From positions 1-8,521 of the forward strand of contig JAUYEQ010000222.1 in the NCBI GenBank assembly GCA_030691295.1: DNA of 8,521 bases. The letters run 5' to 3'. This document shows positions 1-6,134 of the stretch, piece by piece. The DNA is from Bacteroidota bacterium. Lineage in GTDB: Bacteria > Bacteroidota > Bacteroidia > Bacteroidales > Prolixibacteraceae. The first letter of the stretch is position 1; each line of letters starts with the position of its first letter. The notes below the pieces were generated by a model. The model saw nothing but the letters and a program-made list of their open reading frames with translations, did no database searches and was not told the DNA's origin. The position numbers and the translations under genes are program-made.

Positions 1-2162
1 GATTCTGCACCCTGATTGAGGTTCACATGCGTATCTTCCAGCCCGTCGTAACAACCGCCGGTACATGGATTGTAAACAATCTGGTGCAAGCGGTTACTTC
101 CCAGAAACCAGTTAAAGGCTGTTTCCTTTTTCTCACGGTAATCGTCGTCGTTAAATACATGGTAAAAGGTACTCAATGTCATTATTGTGTAGGCAACATC
201 AATGGGCTGTTCGCCAAACTTCCCCGGTTTTTGTCCTTTTTGAAGCCAGTGCTTGTTCGAAATTACTTCAATCCCGTTCTCATTGAAAATTTGTTTGAGC
301 AAAAATTTGAACGATGCAAGGGCCATGTCTTTATAAACCGCATCTTTTGTCAGTAACCATGCGTAAAGCATGGCTTCGGGCAAGGTACTGTTTCCGTAGG
401 TGAGGTAACTTTCAAACCATTCCCAACCTTTACCTGATTCGTGCCTGTACATCTGAACCATTCGGTTGGCAAAGGTTTTTATGAGTTCAATATTTTCAGG
501 AGAATTTACCACGGTTTGATAATGATATAAACCTTTAACGGCAAATGCCATCGACCTTGTGGAGCTTACTGTTCGCATGTGCGGCATTGATTTTTCAATC
601 ATTGATCCGGCGTCAGAAATAAGTTTGGCGGGCAAAAGGTTTGACAATGAAGTCAGATATCCCAAGGCCCAAATAGCACGGCCATTCGAATCATCTAAGT
701 TGACTTCCTGGTTCTGCCCGGTAAAATTAAGGTCTTTATCTACATAATTTAAAAAGTCGCCTTCAGGTTGCTGGCAATATTTTATAAAGCGGAGGTATTT
801 TTTGATCTTATAAACGATTTTCCTGTCGCCGGTTGCTTCCAGATACATGCAGGTTGCAACAAGTGCCCTGGCATTGTCATCGAGGGTGTATCCTGAGCCA
901 ATATCCGGCTGGTTGATTTTTGAGAACTGAATCATCCCGGTTTTGGTGGTCATATCGTTCAGATGTTTCAGGTTAATGGCCGGCAAATTATAGCGGATGG
1001 TAATTTTATTGCCAACAATTTTATCGAACAGCATCGCATGTGCAACTGCCGAATTTTCCCATGCTGTTGAAACTATTTTCTGCAAGGTATTTATGCTGAT
1101 ACTCCTTCGCAATTTATCATTTTTGAGAAGCCTGTTCACAGCAGCAGCCAATTGCTGCGTATTCCGAAAATCAAAAATAATACCTGTATCCTTCGGCAAT
1201 ATTTCTTTTGCATGTGGTATCGGTGTCGAAATAATTGGGCACCCACAACTCATTGCGTAAACAAAAGTGCCGCTTACGGCCTGGTTCGGATCGTTGGTCG
1301 TGAAAAGATAGATATCGGTAAGTTGTAGATATTCGAGCAGTTCGGGCAAATCAAGATATTTGTTAATAAATCTCACATTGTCCCCAAGCCCAAGTTCTTC
1401 CACTCTTTTGACGAGCATTTCCCGGTACTTTTCGCCTTCGTTTTTCACCACTTCAGGATGTGTTTTCCCTATCACCAAAAACATTACTTTAGGGCATTTA
1501 TCAACAATGGCCGGTAATGCTTCTATGGTGGTTTCAATGCTTTTTCCTGCACTTAACAACCCGAAAGTGGTCAGCACCCTGCGGCCTTTTAGTTTGTATT
1601 TCAACTTCAACGAAGTTTTGTTTAACCTTGGAACCAGGTGGGTTCCGTGTGCTATTACTGAAATTTTCTGCGGTGGCACACCATAATCGTTTGTTAGAAG
1701 TCCGGCGGAAGTGTTTGTCATTACAATGATTGATTCGCAGGCAGCCGCAATGCGCTGTACATTTATTTTGAATTTTTCGTCGGGATGTGGCAATACGGTA
1801 TGAAAAACGACCACAACGGGTTTTGAAACTTCAGTTATAAATTTCAGGAATGCTTCTTTCTGAACGTGAAAAAAACCAAACTCGTGCTGTATCAACACAA
1901 TTTTGAGGTTTTTGTCATTATTTATTGTGATTGCCAGTTTTTCATATTCGGCGGCGACGGAGGTTTTCAGGATGTATTTCACTTCATCGGGATATTCATA
2001 ATCCACTTCATCGGCTTCCATCGCACATACTTTTATCGATAGTGAATTGCTGAATTTATTATTCAACGATCTGATTAAATCCTGCGAATAAGTTGCTATG
2101 CCGCATTCCCTGGGTGGATAGGAGGTGATAATTAGAATTTCAGTACTGGCTTCTTTTATCAT
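1..2162 (-). CDS. GT4 glycosyltransferase with C-terminal helical domain (3' end cut by window edge)
   Basis: The frame is open from the ATG at 2162 to the left edge, giving 720 visible codons and no stop. The N-terminal half has a two-lobed GT-B fold: PPRECGIATYSQDL near residues 16-29 (glycine-rich acceptor-side loop), IQHEFGFF near 91-98, and a nucleotide-sugar lobe from FGLLSAGKS near 198 to about 345. Instead of the usual GT4 E-x7-E pair it has Q294 and Y302. The C-terminal half from about 420 looks like an (alpha/alpha)6-type helical domain, with GYTLDDNARAL, LDDSNGRAIWALGYL, GKGWEWFE, GEQPIDVAYT and, near 697-709, YNPCTGGCYDGLE. Family members of this architecture seem to end soon after such a motif, so perhaps 40-60 residues are missing. 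It probably transfers a sugar (mannose is a guess from the GH130 nearby) onto an unknown acceptor in the cytoplasm. It starts 34 nt after the AI-2E gene, probably in the same operon. Confidence 0.85.
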   Translation of the reverse strand, partial: MIKEASTEILIITSYPPRECGIATYSQDLIRSLNNKFSNSLSIKVCAMEADEVDYEYPDEVKYILKTSVAAEYEKLAITINNDKNLKIVLIQHEFGFFHVQKEAFLKFITEVSKPVVVVFHTVLPHPDEKFKINVQRIAAACESIIVMTNTSAGLLTNDYGVPPQKISVIAHGTHLVPRLNKTSLKLKYKLKGRRVLTTFGLLSAGKSIETTIEALPAIVDKCPKVMFLVIGKTHPEVVKNEGEKYREMLVKRVEELGLGDNVRFINKYLDLPELLEYLQLTDIYLFTTNDPNQAVSGTFVYAMSCGCPIISTPIPHAKEILPKDTGIIFDFRNTQQLAAAVNRLLKNDKLRRSISINTLQKIVSTAWENSAVAHAMLFDKIVGNKITIRYNLPAINLKHLNDMTTKTGMIQFSKINQPDIGSGYTLDDNARALVATCMYLEATGDRKIVYKIKKYLRFIKYCQQPEGDFLNYVDKDLNFTGQNQEVNLDDSNGRAIWALGYLTSLSNLLPAKLISDAGSMIEKSMPHMRTVSSTRSMAFAVKGLYHYQTVVNSPENIELIKTFANRMVQMYRHESGKGWEWFESYLTYGNSTLPEAMLYAWLLTKDAVYKDMALASFKFLLKQIFNENGIEVISNKHWLQKGQKPGKFGEQPIDVAYTIMTLSTFYHVFNDDDYREKKETAFNWFLGSNRLHQIVYNPCTGGCYDGLEDTHVNLNQGAE

Positions 2163-2196
2163 GATAGTTTAGTTTTTCTGGTAAATGGTTTCATTT

Positions 2197-3267
2197 TTAG
2201 TAAAGAGGGCATGTGTCACCCAATAAAAATCCCCAGGGTTTTAGCGGTTCGATGTGGTCGAAAATGAGTTTTATAATTGCAAGCAGTGGTATTGACAGAA
2301 ACATGCCGGATATTCCCCACAAGGCATTTCCGGCAAAAACCACAATAATTGAGAACAGTGCATTGATCTTAACTTTTGAGGAAACGATGATCGGGACGAT
2401 GTAGTTATTGTCAATCAATTGAATGATGTAATAGATAATCAAAACATAGATTGCATACATGCCCGATGATTTTGTGGCCAGTGCGACGATCATGGGCAAG
2501 GCTACGGCAACGATGCCGCCAATGTATGGAATGACGTTGAGCAATGCCCCGATTATTCCAAGCAGGATGGCATATTCAATTCCAAGAGCCAGCAGAGCGA
2601 CAGAATTCAGAACTGCAATTATAGCAGCTTCGATAATGAGCCCAACAAGGTAAAGCTGAATAACATTTTTTGTTTCTGAAACAATTGCGGTCACCTGACT
2701 TTGATCGCTTTTCCCAAACATTTTGTGAATAAACTCGATCAGCAGCGAATGGTAAAATAATATGATGAAGACATAAACGGGAACCAAAAGCAGTACCATT
2801 ATTATGCTGCCAATGGTTATAATTGTTTCACCGATTTCAGCCTTGCCGATATTGAGCAATTCATCCTGACCTTGATCAATATAACCATTGATAATTTCAG
2901 GACTTATGTCGAAATAGCCGGATGCGCCGGAAATGGTATCGTTGAGCATGGCGGTAAATTTATCCACCAGCATTGGCCACGATTGACTTAACTGGCTCGC
3001 CTGCGAAATTATGAAGGCAGTAATTGAGGCAATGACAATAAAAGTGAGGAATATGGTAAGTACGATGGAAACAACCCGGTTAATCTTCCTGCGTACAAAA
3101 AAAATCACTACCGGATGAAGCACGATGGAGATAATGACAGCGAAAACAAGAGGAACGATAATGCTTTGTGCAATGTATAACATGCTGATAAAAACATACA
3201 ACCCGATTAATATGAGTGATGCCTTTGCATAAAACGGAAGTTGCAGTTCTTTACCGGTAGCTGTCAC
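2197..3267 (-). CDS. AI-2E family transporter (TqsA/PerM-like permease)
   Basis: This 356-residue polytopic inner-membrane protein is the usual length for the AI-2E/UPF0118 family. Hydrophobic segments lie near residues 13-58, 66-90, 148-174, 203-230, 232-264, 268-286 and 303-335, with the family's hydrophilic stretch between about 91 and 147. Recognisable family motifs are NVIPYIGGIVAVALPMIVAL (244-263), QLIDNNYIVPIIVSSKVKIN (283-302) and the C-terminal ALWGISGMFLSIPLLAIIKL (315-334). Members export small molecules such as autoinducer-2 or act as ion antiporters, and the substrate here cannot be read from sequence. The start is a GTG whose GTGA overlaps the upstream stop by 4 bp, implying translational coupling in an operon with the hypothetical and holin-like genes. 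Confidence 0.93.
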   Translation of the reverse strand: MTATGKELQLPFYAKASLILIGLYVFISMLYIAQSIIVPLVFAVIISIVLHPVVIFFVRRKINRVVSIVLTIFLTFIVIASITAFIISQASQLSQSWPMLVDKFTAMLNDTISGASGYFDISPEIINGYIDQGQDELLNIGKAEIGETIITIGSIIMVLLLVPVYVFIILFYHSLLIEFIHKMFGKSDQSQVTAIVSETKNVIQLYLVGLIIEAAIIAVLNSVALLALGIEYAILLGIIGALLNVIPYIGGIVAVALPMIVALATKSSGMYAIYVLIIYYIIQLIDNNYIVPIIVSSKVKINALFSIIVVFAGNALWGISGMFLSIPLLAIIKLIFDHIEPLKPWGFLLGDTCPLY

Positions 3268-3662
3268 GATATCTCTGTCTTATGTTCTTTTTTGCGGAGA
3301 ATCTTTTGAAGAAAGAACTGACCAATTACTTTAATCGTGAGGGGGTGTTGGGCTACAACGCTGGTTACCCCAAACTGTAAAATGGTACCTAGAAGTTTTT
3401 TGATGATATTACCGGAACCACCTATGGCTATTTTTTTTGAAAGATAACCTGTGACTAACCCCAGGGCACCGCCCAAAATATTGTCGATCAATCCGGGATT
3501 GGCAGAGATGTTACCCACTGCATTTCTGAAGATGTTGGCGGGCTTTAAGCTATCCACAACATTGTAAAAATCTTCTTCCAAACGCTGGCCGTTTTCTACT
3601 TGCTGAAATTTCAGCCTTTGAATTGCGTTTTTTAGTCCGGCAGATGATGTGATGTTTTCCAT
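3264..3662 (-). CDS. conserved hypothetical protein, 132 residues
   Basis: I do not recognise a named family. The N-terminal third (to about residue 45) is polar and helical. It is followed by a glycine-rich, weakly hydrophobic region (LGGALGLVTGYLSKK near 64-78) and an amphipathic to hydrophobic C-terminal half ending in the strongly basic LRKKEHK. It could be a membrane-associated protein. It starts 6 nt after the holin-like gene and its TGA overlaps the GTG of the AI-2E gene, so the three are almost certainly one transcript, and it may assist the envelope function of its neighbours. Its reality rests on operon packing and unbroken coding texture; no function can be assigned. Confidence 0.75.
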   Translation of the reverse strand: MENITSSAGLKNAIQRLKFQQVENGQRLEEDFYNVVDSLKPANIFRNAVGNISANPGLIDNILGGALGLVTGYLSKKIAIGGSGNIIKKLLGTILQFGVTSVVAQHPLTIKVIGQFFLQKILRKKEHKTEIS

Positions 3663-3668
3663 GTTGTT

Positions 3669-4010
3669 TTATTTAAGCACCTTTTTTATGAGATAATCAG
3701 CAACAATTCTTTTGATTGTTCTATGGAAAAGGAAGTTTATAACAAGCCCTGAAATGCCATAAAGAACTGCAACCGCAAAGAATCCGAAATAGATTTTTCC
3801 GAGGATTTCGCCGAGCCAATAGGCAAGTCCCAGCGATACAAAAAGGATGAACGAAGCAATTATAATCAATACAATATAGTGGGATATCAGAGAAGAAACC
3901 ACCTCCGAAAATTTATCGAGCGCTTTGAGTTTTATGAGCTCAAATCCTGTTCTGCTGTAATCAGTTGCACTTGCAAACAGTGTTTCAAATATATTTGTAT
4001 TTTCTTCCAT
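3669..4010 (-). CDS. holin-like (phage holin family) two-helix membrane protein
   Basis: The 113-residue protein has an N-terminal amphipathic helix (FETLFASATDYSRTGFELIK, residues 8-27), two transmembrane segments near 44-66 and 73-95, and a basic C-terminal tail (KRIVADYLIKKVLK). Chromosomal proteins of this layout are usually labelled phage holin family or competence-like, but here the setting is a stress/envelope cluster rather than a prophage. The start at 4010 is preferred over an in-frame ATG at 4040. MEENTN gives the family-like N-terminus, and an AGGAG sits 9 nt before the ATG, a Shine-Dalgarno rare in this phylum. It is followed 6 nt later by the 132-residue hypothetical gene. Confidence 0.8.
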   Translation of the reverse strand: MEENTNIFETLFASATDYSRTGFELIKLKALDKFSEVVSSLISHYIVLIIIASFILFVSLGLAYWLGEILGKIYFGFFAVAVLYGISGLVINFLFHRTIKRIVADYLIKKVLK

Positions 4011-4403
4011 CGCTATTTTCTCCTGTTGTTTAAATGTCATTTGATCATTTGATCCGGAAGAATTATTTTCCTGTTTTTACCCAAATCAATAGAGGTTAAA
4101 ATGTTGATAACGATCAAAGTACCTTTGTGAGATCGGTTAAACTTTCTCAATGAAAATATAGGTCTAAAGGAAATATCTTTCATATTGCCGGTTTTAATTT
4201 TTTGAAAAATTGAATCCGCTCCGGAAACTATGAACGTGAAACGAGCCATCCCGATATATCGGGACACAAGAGAATGATTATTGGCGAGTTCCATCTGACA
4301 ATTAAGAATCAAATTATAAACAGATGAAAATCTTCACTGTTAAAATTTTCCGGAGCAGGTTCAATGCAAATATTACTTTCGCAACATTTCAATTTTCGTT
4401 TCC
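4011..4403. other. intergenic stretch with a doubtful 91-codon frame
   Basis: Nothing convincing is encoded between YtxH and the holin-like gene. A minus-strand frame from 4312 to 4037 is open for 91 codons, but its product has no recognisable domain and runs through a perfect palindrome at 4249-4264, and its stop overlaps the rejected ATG at 4040. A TAATATTTG on the minus strand at 4367-4375 loosely resembles a Bacteroidota -7 box and could start transcription of the holin/AI-2E/GT4 operon, with no clear -33 partner. Confidence 0.4.
4249..4264. repeat. perfect 16-bp palindrome TCCCGATATATCGGGA
   Basis: The two 8-base arms TCCCGATA and TATCGGGA are exact reverse complements with no spacer. 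It sits in the non-coding gap between the YtxH and holin-like genes. It could be an operator, a dispersed palindromic element or a cruciform-prone site. The window holds only this copy, so which one cannot be decided. Confidence 0.6.
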
Positions 4404-4658
4404 TTATTTAAGGTTTTCTGTTTTGTGCATTTTTTGATCGGCATATTCGGTAACTTCACCTTTTACTTTTTCTAATTTCTCGGCGATAGTATCAACTATT
4501 TCGTTCAATTTTTCTTTCACGCCGTCAGCGTAAGCTCCACTTTGTCTTGCTATTTTTTTGCGGGTAACTTTACCTCTGTGTGGAGCGAATAAAACTCCTA
4601 CCAATGCACCTGCGGCTGCGCCAGCCAATACACTTAACAATACTTTTCCTGAATTCAT
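4404..4658 (-). CDS. YtxH domain protein
   Basis: The 84-residue protein begins with a glycine/alanine-rich transmembrane helix (KVLLSVLAGAAAGALVGVLF, residues 5-24) followed by APHRGKVTRKKI, the classic YtxH signature of a small helix and a basic GxxTRKKI-type turn. The rest is a charged helix (GVKEKLNEIVDTIAEKLEKV) likely to form a coiled coil. YtxH proteins are general-stress membrane proteins of unknown biochemical role, first named in Bacillus. It lies 46 nt after the lmo0937-type gene, consistent with co-transcription from upstream. Confidence 0.9.
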   Translation of the reverse strand: MNSGKVLLSVLAGAAAGALVGVLFAPHRGKVTRKKIARQSGAYADGVKEKLNEIVDTIAEKLEKVKGEVTEYADQKMHKTENLK

Positions 4659-4704
4659 AATTTTTGTTTTTAAATGATGATTAATAATGATTGTGTCTTA
4701 TGTT

Positions 4705-4848
4705 CTATCCCCGGATAACCCGAAGTATTATTGCAATTATGGCGATAACCAAAAGAATGTGAATGACACTTCCAACGCTGTATGCAAAGAATCCAATTGC
4801 CCATCCGATGATGAGGATTATTGCGATTAGGTAAAGTAAATTTCCCAT
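4705..4848 (-). CDS. lmo0937 family membrane peptide, 47 residues
   Basis: This small gene reads MGNLLYLIAIILIIGWAIGF at its start and ends VIRG before a TAG stop. It is two closely spaced hydrophobic helices around a central glycine/serine turn (FFAYSVGSVIH), which matches the lmo0937 family of roughly 50-residue membrane proteins: an N-terminal MGNLLY-like start, a W-IGFF centre and a short basic end. The function of the family is unknown, but it commonly sits among stress genes such as YtxH and CsbD, as here. The gap to the secreted-protein gene upstream is 48 nt and to YtxH downstream is 46 nt. Confidence 0.88.
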   Translation of the reverse strand: MGNLLYLIAIILIIGWAIGFFAYSVGSVIHILLVIAIIAIILRVIRG

Positions 4849-4896
4849 GGTGTGTTTTTTTAATTTTAATGAATAAAATATTGGCTAAGAGCCTGA

Positions 4897-5346
4897 TTAA
4901 TTGGTAAACCTGTTCGTAGTTAATACCACCTGATTTCCAGGATACTGAACACTTGCGTCATCTTCGGTTGTTATAAATATTTGTGCTGGTGTAAACGACG
5001 AAACTGTTTCGAACGATGCTTTCAATTTCTTCGACATGAACTTCGTAGAACTATCTACCTGCCCGATGTTTTTTGTTTCTTCGCGGTCAGTTACCATCCA
5101 TACAACGTAAGATAGTTTTGAGGGATCCAATCGTTGAACTTCTGCCAGATTTGTCAAATTCAGTTTTATTACGTAGTTCCGGTTGTTGTCGCGGGTTATT
5201 TTTGCAAAACCTCGTGCAGCCGGAACAACTGATGAAGTCAAAAATTTGTATTTTTTTGCTTGCGATTCAACAGAAAACAGAAACAGAAGCGTAAAAATTC
5301 CTAAAAGAAATCTTTTTGTAAAGGCATTCATTTTAAATGTTTTCAT
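4897..5346 (-). CDS. secreted protein of unknown function
   Basis: The 149-residue product has a clear signal peptide: basic MNAFTKRF, hydrophobic LLGIFTLLFLF, then SVESQA before a predicted cleavage near residue 30 (A|KKYKF). The mature part of about 119 residues is mostly beta-like, with no cysteines and phrases such as SSVVPAARGFAKI, KLSYVVWMVTD and AQIFITTEDDASVQYPGNQV. I believe similar proteins occur in other Bacteroidota, but I know of no function; the VVWM and ITTEDD segments hint at an Ig-like or anti-sigma-C-terminal-like fold, which is inference. An alternative ATG at 5331 also leaves an intact signal peptide. It follows the first csbD-like gene by 60 nt with no evident promoter, so it is probably read through from there. 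Confidence 0.8.
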   Translation of the reverse strand: MKTFKMNAFTKRFLLGIFTLLFLFSVESQAKKYKFLTSSVVPAARGFAKITRDNNRNYVIKLNLTNLAEVQRLDPSKLSYVVWMVTDREETKNIGQVDSSTKFMSKKLKASFETVSSFTPAQIFITTEDDASVQYPGNQVVLTTNRFTN

Positions 5347-5406
5347 TTTGATTGAGTTAAAGTGAGAATAAAGAGAATTTTATAAATGATTAATTTTATC
5401 TGATTT

Positions 5407-5592
5407 TTAAAGTCCTGCAATAATTTTTTGTAAATCTTCTTTTGAAATACCAAGTTTGATCTGAAGTCTTGTAATCACTTCATCTTTCTTGTCTTTCAGC
5501 AGCATCTTTTCATTGTTATTTAAACCAGTAAATTTCTGGTGCAGTTTGGTTTTCATTGTGTTCCAGTTTGACTTTATTTCTGAATCTGTCAT
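5407..5592 (-). CDS. CsbD-like stress protein (copy 1)
   Basis: The 61-residue, highly charged helical protein runs from NWNTMKTKLHQKFTGLNNNE to KKDEVITRLQIKLGISKEDL. The frame is open back to 5667, but the start at 5592 is chosen because it gives a protein exactly as long as the paralogue at 5821-6006 with aligned N-termini. The extra 25 codons would read through the promoter and palindrome shared by both genes. CsbD proteins are small, abundant, sigma-B-type stress proteins of unknown mechanism. The shared core KLxQKFxGLxNxxxxxxxxKKDEV identifies the two genes as a tandem duplicate. Confidence 0.85.
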   Translation of the reverse strand: MTDSEIKSNWNTMKTKLHQKFTGLNNNEKMLLKDKKDEVITRLQIKLGISKEDLQKIIAGL

Positions 5593-5609
5593 AATATTTA
5601 AATCAGTAG

Positions 5610-5694
5610 GTGAAATAATTTTCACTTTACAAAGGTGAGGTTCTATTGGCTGAAAAGCGTTACACAATTCCGGGAAAAAGTTACATCATTCACA
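5610..5694 (-). promoter_or_regulatory. composite promoter of csbD-like copy 1
   Basis: Read on the minus strand, the blocks are TGTGAATGATGTAA (5694-5681), TTGTGTAA (5667-5660), TTTTCAG (5656-5650), CACCTTTG (5637-5630, a -7-like box) and the palindrome GTGAAA-N4-TTTCAC (5625-5610), ending 17 nt before the start codon. Each block recurs upstream of csbD-like copy 2 with spacers 13, 3 and 12 nt identical in length and the last spacer differing by one base (4 against 5). The bases in the spacers differ, which argues for selection on the blocks. Confidence 0.7.
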
Positions 5695-5820
5695 GAATGG
5701 AGGGTTTGAATCACCTTTTTTTTATGTTTTTTTTCTTTTTCCTGCTATTATTGCAGTCTGAATAATTTTGAAGAATAATTTTGGATTGCAAAATATTGCA
5801 GGAGTATCAGTCGCCAACGA

Positions 5821-6006
5821 CTAAAGTGTTGACGTAAGTTTCTTCAGTTTTTCTTTCAACTGGCCAAGTCCGACCTGATGTTTTCCGAATACTTCGTCTT
5901 TCTTGCCTTCAGCAAACAACCGGTCGTCATTTACCAGACCTGCAAATTTCTGTTTGAGTTTACCTTTCTGTTCGGTCAGATTTCCTTTTGCTTCAGTTTG
6001 GTTCAT
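5821..6006 (-). CDS. CsbD-like stress protein (copy 2)
   Basis: The 61-residue helical, lysine-rich protein starts MNQTEAKGNLTEQKGKLKQK and contains FAGLVNDDRLFAEGKKDEV, the usual CsbD pattern of an N-terminal KGxxxExxGKxKxxFG-like segment, a central NDD and a GKKDEV turn. It matches the CsbD consensus better than the neighbouring copy 1. It is soluble, cytoplasmic and of unknown biochemical role, and is a marker of general stress regulons. Start codon to start codon, the two copies are 414 bp apart, so promoter plus gene were duplicated as one unit. It has its own promoter in the 128-bp gap after GH130. Confidence 0.9.
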   Translation of the reverse strand: MNQTEAKGNLTEQKGKLKQKFAGLVNDDRLFAEGKKDEVFGKHQVGLGQLKEKLKKLTSTL

Positions 6007-6020
6007 CTCGTTAAAATTAT

Positions 6021-6044
6021 AGTGGTGAAAACATTTTCACCACT
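6021..6044. repeat. 24-nt near-perfect hairpin in the csbD-like copy 2 leader
   Basis: AGTGGTGAAAA at 6021-6031 and TTTTCACCACT at 6034-6044 are exact 11-base inverted arms around CA. The site overlaps the expected transcription start and lies 14 nt before the start codon. It could be a repressor operator or an mRNA stem that affects stability or translation. Confidence 0.75.
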
Positions 6045-6110
6045 ACAAATTTGAAGATCTAACATCAGAAAAACCTTATACAATTTTTGAAATTAATTAC
6101 ATCATTCACA
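6025..6110 (-). promoter_or_regulatory. composite promoter of csbD-like copy 2
   Basis: Minus-strand blocks are TGTGAATGATGTAA (6110-6097), TTGTATAA (6083-6076), TTTTCTG (6072-6066), CAAATTTG (6053-6046, a -7-like TAnnTTTG variant) and GTGAAA-N4-TTTCAC (6040-6025), ending 18 nt before the ATG. The layout matches the promoter at 5610-5694. Transcription would start within or just before the palindrome. Confidence 0.7.
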
Positions 6111-6134
6111 CATTGCGGGAGCGATGTGTAAATG

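Noticed and set aside
27..1729. Several plus-strand open frames of 60-110 codons
   Set aside because: They are antisense to the continuous GT4 frame, whose motifs are clear on the minus strand throughout.
4037..4312. 91-codon minus-strand open frame between YtxH and the holin-like gene
   Set aside because: No recognisable domain, composition unlike the neighbours, crosses a perfect palindrome, and the holin start with an AGGAG lies beyond its end. Treated as non-coding.
5593..5667. N-terminal extension of csbD-like copy 1 by 25 codons
   Set aside because: The extension translates the promoter and palindrome that copy 2 has as non-coding sequence; the ATG at 5592 gives equal-length paralogues.
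5681..5694. TGTGAATGATGTAA as a CRP/FNR site
   Set aside because: Only one TGTGA half-site is present; the expected TCACA partner at N6 is missing in both promoters.
5716..5740. T-rich run on the plus strand as a terminator
   Set aside because: It has no GC-rich stem in front and is an A-run on the transcribed strand; it may simply be AT-rich DNA upstream of the csbD-like promoter.
5809..5822. AGTCG-CCAA-CGACT hairpin at the end of csbD-like copy 2 as a terminator
   Set aside because: The stem is only 5 bp, overlaps the stop codon and has no U-tract on the minus-strand transcript.
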